DNA from: Ricordea florida
Taxonomy: Eukaryota; Cnidaria; Anthozoa; Corallimorpharia; Ricordeidae
Direction of reading: 5' to 3'
Length of the DNA stretch: 64,000 nt
Assembly (NCBI GenBank): GCA_949710005.1
Contig: OX453273.1
Span: forward strand, 6,802,706-6,866,705
In this document: piece by piece, positions 22,640 to 30,577 of the stretch
Numbering within the stretch: the stretch's first letter is position 1
Layout of the letters: the number at the start of each line of letters is the position of its first letter
Notes under the pieces: model-generated
Told to the model about the DNA's origin: nothing
The model's input: the letters and a program-made list of their open reading frames with translations, nothing else
Databases searched by the model: none
Translations under genes and position numbers: made by a program

Positions 22640-23551
22640 TTCGTCTAGTTTGATCGTCCGGGTGAGGGTAGTTCTGAAAAGAACTGTTGTTGGTGACTGA
22701 CGTTTCGACAACCTGAGCGGAAGTCATCTTCAGAGTCGAGTGAATAATGTTTGTCAGACGATGATGTTATAAGTCTGGTCTGTTAAACGTGATTGGTCAG
22801 TTTAGCCATGATGGTATTGGCTGAAAGACTCGTGTAAAGTTTGTTACCAGTCATTGGTCGGTTTCGATCCGTCTATTGTTTGTCAAATAGGTCGGTGTTT
22901 GGTCCGTCTATAGTTAGTCAAATTATGTCGGTTTGTTAGAAGTCCGTTTGTCGGTTTTGTTTTCGTCATGGATAAGTCGTTTGTAAGGCGCCGGTAGTTG
23001 TTGACATCTGTTAAGAGGTGTTCGTTCCAAGTTGGTGTACCAGCTTTCCAGAGTCAGTCGTTGAAAATAGTTTGTACTGTAGGTTAAGCAATGGGCAGAG
23101 TCCCAGTCAATGTTGTGGTTTGTCAGTTGATGATGTACAGCAATATGATTGTTGGTATCACCATTTCTTGTGGCTCGTTTGTGTTCAGTCAGTCTCGTGT
23201 TAAGGTTTCTGCCAGTCTCACCAATGTAAGAAGCCTGGCAGTCGGAGCATTTGATCTTGTAAACTGCTCCCTGTCTGTTGTTAGGTTCGACCTTGTCTTT
23301 TACCTTGGTCAGTAAATGTCGTAAGGTGATTGTAGGTTTGTGGGCTACACGGATGCTGTAGGGCTGTAGGATCCGTGAGATGATTTCAGAAGTGCCCTTA
23401 ATGTAAGGTATAGTCACTGTAGTAACCGGTGTTGGGTTCCTGTTCGTTGCGTCAGTTTCAGTAGGTCGGTAAATGTTTCGTCTAACAAAGTCAGCGTTAT
23501 AATTGTTTTTGTGAAAGACACGTTCTAGGTAACTGTTTTCGTCACGTAAGC
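22640..23551 (-). mobile_element. PLE copy A, 3' part (GIY-YIG half)
   Basis: This is the distal piece of a minus-strand Penelope-like element split by the virus. From 23417 to 22923 it encodes the GIY-YIG endonuclease region (KIKCSDCQASYIGETGRNLN). It is virtually identical to bases 41.5-42.39 kb read in the other direction. The TAAGC at 23547-23551 is the left copy of the virus target duplication. Confidence 0.9.
22923..23417 (-). pseudogene. PLE GIY-YIG endonuclease segment, copy A
   Basis: The reading frame is open and has the YIGETGRNLNTRLTEHK signature. It is severed from its RT domain by the 16-kb insertion, so it cannot make the full PLE protein. Confidence 0.85.
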
Positions 23552-23815
23552 AGTAGGGGGGAAACGACAGTTCTGGCGCAGCACTTCAAGACCAAAAACA
23601 CAAAAAATCCTGCACGCGTGCAGGATCCAAAATGCGATCAAAATCGTCTTAAAGGAATGACACTGTACATCCAAACACTCATCATGCCCAATCAACGTCA
23701 AACCGTCAAAGAGCTCCGCGCCATTGCCAAGGATCGCAAGATAGCCAAATATTATACGATGCGCCGGGGAGAGTTACTGGAGGCGCTGGGGATGGAAGAG
23801 GTACCTGGTGGTGGA
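23552..23815 (+). repeat. Virus left terminal inverted repeat
   Basis: About 264 bp, nearly identical to the complement of 39317-39580. A G-run length difference lies near the tip. It contains an internal palindrome, CCTGCACGCGTGCAGG. Its inner part codes for the first ~40 residues of the terminal gene, ending at the GGTACCT block. Confidence 0.9.
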
Positions 23816-24040
23816 AAATGTAACCATGGCAGGCGTAAGGTTCAGTGTAAGGATTGTATGGGATCACAAATATGCCCTCATCTAAGACAGAAAGCATATT
23901 GCAAAGAATGTGGTGGTAAGGGTATATGTATTCATGATAGAGTAAAGTACTCTTGCAAAGATTGTGGTGGTTCCCAAGTATGTTCTCATGGTAGAACTAG
24001 GTACAGATGTAAAGATTGTGGGGGGAAAGGGCATATGTGA
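23684..24040 (+). pseudogene. Virus terminal gene: SAP-like domain plus zinc-binding repeats
   Basis: The likely start is the ATG at 23684 (MPNQRQTVKELRAIAKDRKI), matching the PolB start at the other end; an ATG at 23657 is also possible. Residues 1-36 resemble a SAP/Rho-N-type nucleic-acid-binding fold and lie within the terminal repeat. After a short Gly linker come four C-x-H-x(7-8)-C-x2-C repeats (for example HGRTRYRCKDCGG), a zinc-binding repeat known from giant viruses and algae. A one-base length change in the G run at about 24019-24025 ends the frame at 24040. The repeat pattern resumes in the next frame up to a TAA at 24096-24098. The function is unknown; DNA or RNA binding is likely. 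Confidence 0.65.
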
Positions 24041-24108
24041 ACATTACAAACGTAAAGATCTTTGTAAAGATTGCCGTGATCTTATGAAGTCACAGTAATA
24101 TAGTGTGC

Positions 24109-24139
24109 ATTTTTGTAACGCGAACCACGTTACAAAAAT
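24109..24139. terminator. 12-bp perfect hairpin between convergent virus genes
   Basis: ATTTTTGTAACG, then the loop CGAACCA, then CGTTACAAAAAT. It lies 13 nt after the stop of the minus-strand 512-residue gene and 10 nt after the shifted-frame stop of the plus-strand terminal gene, so it could serve as a two-way 3' end signal. Confidence 0.6.
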
Positions 24140-24152
24140 CATATCGAGTCCA

Positions 24153-25691
24153 TCAACGGAATAAAGCCCAAGCCAATCCACCAACTACGATTATCAATGC
24201 AATCATATTATATTCATGTTGTGTGGTTTCAGGCTCTTTGATTTCAGGTTTAACATCCGTTTTTGGTGTTTTCACCTGTACAGTTTCAGTTCTGGTAGCT
24301 GCATGTGGTAACATAACTTTCGAAGAGCCTAAGTTATGGCTTATCCCTACAGTCTTGGTCTCGAGGTTTACATTTGAGTTGATACCAAACTTCATGTCAC
24401 CCGTGGCCTTCATTAGGTTGTTGTTGTACCCAACTATACTCTCCGTGTTTATGATCATATTACTGGGCATCAGCCAAACTCCAGGTGCAATTGCCAGATC
24501 CAATCTTAGCTTCGCTTCCTGGGTTGCGAGTTGGTACCTTTGTACTGAACTTGATATGTCGTTCTCAATCACACTGCTTTCAAATAGAGCCAAGAACTCT
24601 TGCTGTGTCTCAATTGCCCCACCACCCGTGCCCACAATCGAGTTTCGCGTATTGACTTGCGATCCCAGCACACAGTAAACGAAGGACTCAGCAGATCGAT
24701 TCAGTCTGCCGAGCCCAGGCTTGGTGAGCCCATAACCACTCGTTGGAATGAACCAAGCATACTTGTACCCAGCAAAGTCATCATTGCGAATGAGGTTACC
24801 TTTTTCTTTCTTACCACCATCATCTGAGAATTCACCACCATCACCAGGCCATTGGTTTGCGTCTTCATCATAGTTTCGAATCAAATGTACATTTTGAAAT
24901 CCCCCACCTCTTCCTTGGTAACCAGCACCATAGTCAAGGAATATGTCACCAAGACCATGGTTTCGCCCGCCTTTCCATCTGAAATCAGAACCATTACCGA
25001 TATCGAATTCAGCGCATAATCTTTGGTAAGCAACCTTACTGTAAGGGTTGTTAGCTATGGCGAATGGTTGTTCATCAGGCAAAGGCACATTCAATTCGTA
25101 CAGTATTCGCCTTATGGTGAAATACACGTGAAAGTTTACAAAGCCAGCCACCACTTTGGGGTAGTTCAAACTTTCAAAGGGGCTGACACCACAGCCAGAG
25201 GTCGCACACCACACTGCAAAGTTAAGCTGTTGAGGCCAGTAGTTCATGTCGGGCGCGTTCAACCACTTTCGACTTTGCTTTCCAAACTTGAATGTGACAA
25301 CTTGTGATGTGAACATGTTTCGCATCTTAGCGGTGAACTTTTTCGTATTGGACACGTATATGTCCAGTGATGTCAGCATGTTTGTTGTATCACTGGTGAA
25401 GTCATCAAAGTCAATGGCTGGTATTGGGTACGAGCGATTGGTCATGGTCAAACTCTTTGGGAATGAAGATGCATCATCATCATCATTCAATCCTAAATCT
25501 GCCCACAGCAGTCTTTTCAAACGGGGTGAGAGGTCTTCAGTCCATGTCTTACCAGTGGGGTCGTCATAAGACATGATTGTTGTCCCATTAACTTTCCACC
25601 TCATGTAACCTCCATATTGATCAGTCACAAATACGAATTGGTCACGGTCAGCCTTTGGATACTTATTCCTAAAGTCATTGAGTAAGCCCAT
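24153..25691 (-). CDS. Virus structural candidate with C-terminal membrane anchor (512 aa)
   Basis: This is the second-longest viral frame. It starts at MGLLNDFRNKYPK directly after a hairpin. The bulk is a soluble domain rich in aromatic and Gly/Asn residues (FLDYGAGYQGRGGG, EDANQWPGDGGEFSDDGGKK). It is followed by a Lys/Glu/Thr/Pro linker and one C-terminal membrane helix (NMIALIIVVGGLAWALFR). No catalytic motif was recognised. Size, composition and anchor would suit a virion surface or internal-membrane protein, such as a spike or vertex protein. That is inference, and I do not recognise the family. Confidence 0.7.
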   Translation of the reverse strand: MGLLNDFRNKYPKADRDQFVFVTDQYGGYMRWKVNGTTIMSYDDPTGKTWTEDLSPRLKRLLWADLGLNDDDDASSFPKSLTMTNRSYPIPAIDFDDFTSDTTNMLTSLDIYVSNTKKFTAKMRNMFTSQVVTFKFGKQSRKWLNAPDMNYWPQQLNFAVWCATSGCGVSPFESLNYPKVVAGFVNFHVYFTIRRILYELNVPLPDEQPFAIANNPYSKVAYQRLCAEFDIGNGSDFRWKGGRNHGLGDIFLDYGAGYQGRGGGFQNVHLIRNYDEDANQWPGDGGEFSDDGGKKEKGNLIRNDDFAGYKYAWFIPTSGYGLTKPGLGRLNRSAESFVYCVLGSQVNTRNSIVGTGGGAIETQQEFLALFESSVIENDISSSVQRYQLATQEAKLRLDLAIAPGVWLMPSNMIINTESIVGYNNNLMKATGDMKFGINSNVNLETKTVGISHNLGSSKVMLPHAATRTETVQVKTPKTDVKPEIKEPETTQHEYNMIALIIVVGGLAWALFR

Positions 25692-25716
25692 CTTCTATCC
25701 AGTGTTTGGGTAGAAG
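25692..25716 (-). terminator. Hairpin upstream of the 512-aa gene
   Basis: CTTCTATCC / AGTGTTT / GGGTAGAAG: a 9-bp stem with one wobble. It lies 45 nt after the stop of the preceding gene and one base before the next start. Confidence 0.45.
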
Positions 25717-25761
25717 GGGTATAATGTTTAACTCAATAACACACCTTATCGTACGTTATGT

Positions 25762-26364
25762 TTAGGACTCTCCTTTTAGTTCTTTGAGGAGCTCTTCTCT
25801 CACTCTCTGTTTCACAACCGCAGGATCGTACTCCGTCACTGAATTTTTTTGATACTTGATTCGGATCTGAGCTTTCAGTACTTCAAACTTCTTGAGCTCC
25901 TTGATTATCATGGAGAACTCCTCGTCAGAGATCTCATTATCGCGAAGCGCCTTGGACACCAAGTCCTCGATTGTGTTTATCTTGGCCTTGGCCAGAGTAA
26001 CTGTATTTTGGTGCTTGACCGCTTTCTTTGCCAGTCTCTTGGAGATTTGTTCACACGCTATAGACGCGCAAACAAGTATCCCACTCGTCACTCCCAAGGG
26101 TATGGCTACCACAATTCCCACACCACTCAGAGATGAACCCAAACCGCCAGCTGCCAAAATACAAGATAGGATACCACAGGTCGAGCTTACGTTTATGAGC
26201 GTGCCTTTGGACCGGTTGTACTTTTTGAGTACCCTCTCGTAATGATTCAATTCAGCCTTCAGCTTATTCAAAATGTCACAACATTGTTGTAATCTGAAAC
26301 TAGCGCCATCAGGGGGAGGCGCCGTCGGAGGCAAGTTGGGGTAGATTCCTTTGTACTCACCCAT
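25762..26364 (-). CDS. Virus membrane protein with proline-rich start (200 aa)
   Basis: The start context is AAACATG. The N-terminus is proline-rich (YPNLPPTAPPPDGASFRLQ), followed by a helical segment and a long hydrophobic Gly/Ala/Ser region at about 60-108 (LINVSSTCGILSCILAAGGL...). A charged C-terminal helical domain includes ISDEEFSMIIKELKKF. Look-alikes of the YPNLPxAPPPxGASFRLQ pattern are familiar from many cnidarian Polinton-type copies, but I know no function. The double-length hydrophobic core suggests insertion into the virion membrane or membrane remodelling. Confidence 0.7.
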   Translation of the reverse strand: MGEYKGIYPNLPPTAPPPDGASFRLQQCCDILNKLKAELNHYERVLKKYNRSKGTLINVSSTCGILSCILAAGGLGSSLSGVGIVVAIPLGVTSGILVCASIACEQISKRLAKKAVKHQNTVTLAKAKINTIEDLVSKALRDNEISDEEFSMIIKELKKFEVLKAQIRIKYQKNSVTEYDPAVVKQRVREELLKELKGES

Positions 26365-26396
26365 GTTTGGTTACAGTTCTCACGTACTTTTAAATG

Positions 26397-27032
26397 TTAT
26401 TTGAATCTCAAACTGAAGGTGATTGGAGACCCATTCAGATTTAATTTGTTCCATTCACTGTCGAGGATGCTCAGATCGAAGTGATTTACGGGGGTTTTGG
26501 ATTTGTGAACGGGAATGACTGGATAATCCTGTGATGGTATGTTGGCAAGGAGGTATGATGGGGAGATCTTCACAGAGCCCATGGATGGGGTCTTATTCAT
26601 ATAGGATGAGTGTTTGTCCACTAGACTGCACATAATTCTCAGAGGCCCCTTGATCTGTATTTTTATGTTGTAAATCTTGTTAGGAATTAAGGTTTCAGGT
26701 ACCCCTAGAGCAATTTGTAGCCCTCTACTAAGTTTAATGTTGAATCTCTTGGTGTTGGTTATAAAGTAACCAGTATTATTCTCCACGATAAAGATTTTAT
26801 TATAATCATCATCATCGAGAAATATCTGACATAAATCACATAGTGAATATGAAATGGGATCAAATCCTATTAAGATTTCACCATCCTCCTTGCGTACGTA
26901 CTGCGGATCCTTGAAATTCACCCATCGTTTGGTTTTTATATTACAATCCAGGAGTTGTATCTCTCGAACCTTGTCCTGGGGAGGGTCCAAGTACACCCTG
27001 GTTTCAGACTCGTACATTGTTATGCTCAACAT
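26397..27032 (-). CDS. Virus candidate minor capsid (penton) protein (211 aa)
   Basis: The protein is predicted to be beta-rich throughout, with no membrane segment. Its middle (NIKIQIKGPLRIMCSLVDKH) and C-terminus (FDLSILDSEWNKLNLNGSPI, ending FSLRFK) resemble the last strands of Polinton/adintovirus penton-like proteins, which end with a hydrophobic-aromatic strand. Size fits a single jelly-roll. It sits 5 nt after the coiled-coil membrane protein, in the same packed group. Homology is suggested by pattern only. Confidence 0.5.
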   Translation of the reverse strand: MLSITMYESETRVYLDPPQDKVREIQLLDCNIKTKRWVNFKDPQYVRKEDGEILIGFDPISYSLCDLCQIFLDDDDYNKIFIVENNTGYFITNTKRFNIKLSRGLQIALGVPETLIPNKIYNIKIQIKGPLRIMCSLVDKHSSYMNKTPSMGSVKISPSYLLANIPSQDYPVIPVHKSKTPVNHFDLSILDSEWNKLNLNGSPITFSLRFK

Positions 27033-27037
27033 TTACA

Positions 27038-28006
27038 TTAACGACGCCTCTTTTTTAATTCGTCTACAAAGTACACTACAACAGCGAGGATCAACAGCCA
27101 AGCGTTCTTACCCAGGAATGAAATGACCTCCCCAGCGGTCTTGAAAAGGAAACTCACGATCGCCCCCACCATACCAGGCAATAACTCACCAAGTTTCTTA
27201 CCGATGGTCTTCAGCCCGTCACCCACACCTTTGCCCAATCTGGATAGGCCCTTGGAAAGATTAGATACGATAACGCTAATGACCACACCAACGGCGCTCA
27301 CAATGGCAAATACCGTGAAACCATATTTCTTGAAGATCGCTTTCACCCGGTGTCGCAATGACATTCGCTCCTGGATTTGCTCATTCTCCACTTCCAAGTT
27401 AGCTATCTTTTGCTCTTGTTCAGCAATTTGTTCCTTGATGGTCTCTATTTGACTTACTTCTTCCGGAGTTTTCAATGCCTTTTCTCGATGGAATCTTACC
27501 TTCTCCTTCAATTTACTAACGAACTCTTTTCTCTTGGTTATCTCACCATCATTGGCTTCCACAATTTCTTCCGCGCTTGGACCTAGATCTTTTGTAATTG
27601 TTTTGGGTAATCCTTTGTTCACATCACCATTCGCATCGAATAATAGATGCCATACATTTCTGTCTGGATCTTTGCCGGTGATTTTGACATTGATTCTACC
27701 CCATTCATCAAATTTGAAATGAAACTTCTTAGGTTTGGCATTTGGGAATTTTTCTACAATCTTGGTCCAGACTTCATCTTTGTTTTCTTCCATAGCCTGC
27801 ATCTCTATCTCTTCACGTGGTAATTGAAGATACCCTGATTTACGTCTAGCACCCTTGGTCGTGGATGTTTCCAAGACTTTGTTTGGTGTTGGAGGCTGCC
27901 TACCAAGTAGCGGGGTATCTTCGAAATAATCGGGATCTTCTTGTTTGTCTTCTTCCCCCAACCCGAAAGGATCGTTTTCTTCTCCTTCAGGATAAGCAGT
28001 TGCCAT
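27038..28006 (-). CDS. Virus coiled-coil membrane protein (322 aa)
   Basis: I start at the ATG at 28006 (MATAYPEGEE), because the longer frame upstream would need a TTG start. The N-terminal 65 residues are acidic and proline-rich. A compact domain (KPKKFHFKFDEWGRINVKIT) follows, then a long coiled coil (about 150-225, IKEQIAEQEQKIANLEVENE) and two or three hydrophobic helices (FTVFAIVSAVGVVISVIV; LLPGMVGAIVSFLFKTAGEV; LLILAVVVYFV) with a basic end. The layout suggests an internal-membrane or fusion-type virion protein, but no family was recognised. Confidence 0.65.
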   Translation of the reverse strand: MATAYPEGEENDPFGLGEEDKQEDPDYFEDTPLLGRQPPTPNKVLETSTTKGARRKSGYLQLPREEIEMQAMEENKDEVWTKIVEKFPNAKPKKFHFKFDEWGRINVKITGKDPDRNVWHLLFDANGDVNKGLPKTITKDLGPSAEEIVEANDGEITKRKEFVSKLKEKVRFHREKALKTPEEVSQIETIKEQIAEQEQKIANLEVENEQIQERMSLRHRVKAIFKKYGFTVFAIVSAVGVVISVIVSNLSKGLSRLGKGVGDGLKTIGKKLGELLPGMVGAIVSFLFKTAGEVISFLGKNAWLLILAVVVYFVDELKKRRR

Positions 28007-28028
28007 ATTTGATGTCGAATATGGCAAC
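27999..28028 (-). terminator. 11-bp perfect hairpin
   Basis: GTTGCCATATT / TGATGTCG / AATATGGCAAC. It starts 12 nt after the stop of the 126-codon gene (28041) and spans the start codon of the next gene. Confidence 0.5.
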
Positions 28029-28040
28029 TTCTAAGTTAGT

Positions 28041-28449
28041 TTATCGCACCCACTTGCTAACTATATATACCAGGATTAACATCCCAACCGCGACAAAGAC
28101 CATCTGAGCCATTCTTTGGTCTTCATTCGGTCGGTAATAGTCGGAGAACTTGGGAGGATCGCCTATTTGATTGTACAATCTCATCGCTTCATCCGTCTCC
28201 GATATGTTCTCAGATGCCTGGTCAGCATCACTCTTCCTCTTATTCATAAAGTCAATATATGCCAAGCGCCTCTGTTCATGCGCAGCGTAATCTTTTTGGT
28301 ACTCCTCCATTGCTTTGTCATGCCTTTTCCTTTCCTTTTCGAGTTCTTCGGGTGATGATCCAGTGAGGGTATGTGTTATGTAGGTACCAATTGCCATGTA
28401 GGTACCAATTACCGATTGCACCTCCGATAACGATCGCTATAGTCGCCAT
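28041..28449 (-). pseudogene. Virus small protein with C-terminal membrane helix, start disrupted
   Basis: The open part (from 28397) has a helical, charged middle (SPEELEKERKRHDKAMEEYQ) and a C-terminal membrane helix (MVFVAVGMLILVYIVSKWV). A good ATG at 28449 begins a hydrophobic leader (MATIAIVIGGAIG) in another frame. A roughly 25-bp partial duplication (AATTGGTACCTACAT occurs twice, 28390-28420) separates the two. The ancestral protein probably began at 28449 and had hydrophobic segments at both ends. I do not recognise its function. Confidence 0.5.
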
Positions 28450-28476
28450 TTGTCAATCTATTGAGGATTCCTTAAT

Positions 28477-28674
28477 TCAATGTTGAAAAAAGTCCTCCAA
28501 CTTGGGACCGTCCTTCAAATGATCGAGTACAGCCATACTGAACCCTTTCTCGTCAAAGGATATTACGGACCCATCGCCATCTTTGGTTATGAAGTCACTC
28601 AAAACAGGCCCATCTTTCATATACTCATTCAAGGCAAGTTTGAATCTTTTAGGATCAAGTGTCACTGTGGCCAT
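28477..28674 (-). CDS. Virus small acidic protein (65 aa)
   Basis: A short hydrophilic protein (MATVTLDPKRFKLALNEYMK...) with two related segments, YMKDGPVLSDFI and HLKDGPKLEDFF, suggesting an internal duplication. It starts 4 nt after the ancestral stop (28678) of the preceding small gene. Function unknown. Confidence 0.55.
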   Translation of the reverse strand: MATVTLDPKRFKLALNEYMKDGPVLSDFITKDGDGSVISFDEKGFSMAVLDHLKDGPKLEDFFQH

Positions 28675-28677
28675 TAC

Positions 28678-28924
28678 TCAAAGCTCTTTTGGTAAGATCT
28701 TTTGATCTTCTAAATAAGTTTTGAGGTACATACTCGCGGACAAAACAGCGACCCATTTGGCGTAATTCATGATATTGGACGATGGATCGCCCAGTAACGA
28801 TTCTTTTTTCTCTCTCTCTCTCTCTCTCTCTCAGGACCTTCTTACCCACATAGCCCACAGCAGCAGCGAGTCCCATTAGAACTGCAGAATCTGTAACAGT
28901 CTTCACAAGCTTGTTGTCTGACAT
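28678..28924 (-). pseudogene. Virus two-helix membrane protein broken by a (GA)n expansion
   Basis: The frame from ATG 28924 encodes MSDNKLVKTVTDSAVLMGLA and a membrane segment, then enters a GA/CT microsatellite (28811-28832) that gives an REREREREK run. Beyond the repeat the original-type reading appears in another frame. It includes a second hydrophobic stretch (AKWVAVLSASMYL) and ends with TGA at 28678, just before the next start. In the current frame translation continues to 28655 with an unrelated tail. Function unknown. Confidence 0.6.
28811..28832. repeat. (CT)n microsatellite inside a viral gene
   Basis: About ten CT units. The length change accounts for the frameshift in the overlapping gene. 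Confidence 0.9.
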
Positions 28925-28932
28925 TTTGTGTA

Positions 28933-29355
28933 TTACATCAGCTCATCATTTAAGCTGTTTTCTATGTTTGGGGGTGTTTTGACCTCATTCATGTCCTTGA
29001 CAGGAGGTGGTTCGAAGTTTACAGAAGGTACGAAGTTGGGTATTCTGTCTTTGTATCTCTTGTATAAAAAATAACCAATCCCTCCTATTATGGAACCACC
29101 GATTAACAAATTATCGAAGGATAGGCTAGGTATCCAGGCATCATCCTTTTTCACCAATGCATCTTGCTGCTGCTGATGCTCCTTTTCTTTCTGACCATCT
29201 ATCAATGCATCCCGTTGCTCTTTTTCCTTCAATGCCTCCTTAGCCTTCTTGTGGTAGTCGGCCAGTTTCTTCCCGGCCTCCACCTTCTTGGGATCCTTTA
29301 CTCTATCCTTGACATCGGGTTCTCTTGTGATTTGCTCAACAGCTTGCTCAGACAT
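28933..29355 (-). CDS. Virus single-helix membrane protein, Lys/Gln-rich (140 aa)
   Basis: The start context is AAACATG. The N-terminal 75 residues are charged and helical (KKLADYHKKAKEALKEKEQR), then comes one membrane segment (NLLIGGSIIGGIGYFLYKRY), then a proline/asparagine-rich tail (FEPPPVKDMNEVKTPPN). The layout is that of a small internal-membrane protein. The family is not recognised. Confidence 0.65.
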   Translation of the reverse strand: MSEQAVEQITREPDVKDRVKDPKKVEAGKKLADYHKKAKEALKEKEQRDALIDGQKEKEHQQQQDALVKKDDAWIPSLSFDNLLIGGSIIGGIGYFLYKRYKDRIPNFVPSVNFEPPPVKDMNEVKTPPNIENSLNDELM

Positions 29356-29387
29356 GTTTGTATCTCTCTTATCACTTAGCTTTAACT

Positions 29388-29412
29388 CTCCTAATAGGTT
29401 GTCTATTACGAG
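29388..29412 (-). terminator. Hairpin after the 326-aa gene
   Basis: CTCCTAATAG / GTTGT / CTATTACGAG: a 10-bp stem with one mismatch, starting 13 nt after the stop at 29426. Confidence 0.5.
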
Positions 29413-29425
29413 AAGTAAGTCTTAA

Positions 29426-30406
29426 TTAACAATGTCCTATCACATACTCATCTTCTGACTCTTGTGGCTCGGCATCATTGGGAGCCAACATACGAGATTC
29501 CGATTTTTGCGGTGTGGCATCATTGGAGGGTAACATGCTAGATTCTGGTTCTTGTGTTGTGGCATTATTGGAGGGTAACATTCGAAAACTAGTCATGCTG
29601 TAGAAATCACTTGGAGTGAAATTCATCTCAGTAACACGAAGACGGGCTGAGGCACCGTAACCGGTCTGCCCGTGGGATCCCCAGAATATACCATCCCAAC
29701 GGATAACAGGATGACCAAAACCGCTTACATACTTGTCGGGTTGCCACATGTATTCAAGTGGGTTAACCATTTCATCATCTGGACCGTATACACAAGTTGT
29801 GGATAGGATGTTGCAACCCTTACCCCAGGTTATGAATTTGAGGTAGGCACGCTGTGGGCTGCTTTTGTCCTTTCTCTTCTCACCCGTTTGTTGGTCCGTG
29901 ATGTTTGTGTAACCGTATATTGGCTTCACAGCCAATGACCAATCATTTTCACTCTTGGCAGTCATGTATGCATTGAAAGTTGCGGGTGGAACGGACCTCT
30001 CTGATTTTGGTTTCTTACAAAACTTTTTGAGTGCATTCAATGTGATCTTCACTACATTGTCAAGTGCTTTTCGAGTCTTGATCTCTTCGGTTGTTGGGCA
30101 ATCCATGGTACCAATCGATGTCATTGGGTATGAAATTTGGAAGTCCTCCAGAGTCTCAAGTCTGCGACTGTCTTTGTCGGTTCCAAATGGCCACACCCCC
30201 GATATACCCGAAAAGAATTGCTTGGTCAATTCAATGAAAATCGGTCGCTTCACACCGTTGGGACCTTGTACGTAAACATCTGAACTAACCCATTGGTTTT
30301 GTGGTTTACTTTGGCCTTTGTTGAAGGATTTACTCTTTGGTTCAGAAACAACAATGGTGTTCCAGTCAAAATCAGAGTCAAGTGCAATGAAGATTGGTTC
30401 ACTCAT
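29426..30406 (-). CDS. Virus 326-aa protein, possible ssDNA-binding-type
   Basis: The start context is AAACATG. A soluble N-terminal domain of about 270 residues contains KRPIFIELTKQFFSGISGVW, QRAYLKFITWGKGCNI and ASARLRVTEMNF, which look like beta-strand repeats. Three tandem copies of a [MLP]SND/NAT-x-[QP]ESE-type motif (positions ~275-318) and an acidic C-terminus (SEDEYVIG) follow. An OB-like core with an acidic tail recalls viral single-stranded-DNA-binding proteins such as the gp2.5-like ones of large DNA viruses. That is weak inference from layout, and I do not recognise the family. Confidence 0.6.
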   Translation of the reverse strand: MSEPIFIALDSDFDWNTIVVSEPKSKSFNKGQSKPQNQWVSSDVYVQGPNGVKRPIFIELTKQFFSGISGVWPFGTDKDSRRLETLEDFQISYPMTSIGTMDCPTTEEIKTRKALDNVVKITLNALKKFCKKPKSERSVPPATFNAYMTAKSENDWSLAVKPIYGYTNITDQQTGEKRKDKSSPQRAYLKFITWGKGCNILSTTCVYGPDDEMVNPLEYMWQPDKYVSGFGHPVIRWDGIFWGSHGQTGYGASARLRVTEMNFTPSDFYSMTSFRMLPSNNATTQEPESSMLPSNDATPQKSESRMLAPNDAEPQESEDEYVIGHC

Positions 30407-30455
30407 GTTTCAACACTTTACCTTTCGGTTATGACATAGTACATAACTCTCTTTA

Positions 30456-30562
30456 AGCCACTTTGTATGTCACCACTAAGTGGCTCACAAGTGGTTATTT
30501 AGTCCTAAAAGTTGTGTTGGGGCTTTGCTGCTTGGGTCTCTTAGTAGGTCATCTACTAAGAG
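30456..30562 (-). terminator. Two hairpins in the widest virus gene gap
   Basis: A perfect 10-bp stem CTCTTAGTAG / GTCAT / CTACTAAGAG lies at 30538-30562, 15 nt after the stop at 30578. A second 8-bp stem, AGCCACTT / AAGTGGCT, lies at 30456-30485. The 171-nt gap also contains the presumed promoter of the 326-aa gene. Confidence 0.5.
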
Positions 30563-30577
30563 GCTCAAAATCGGTTC

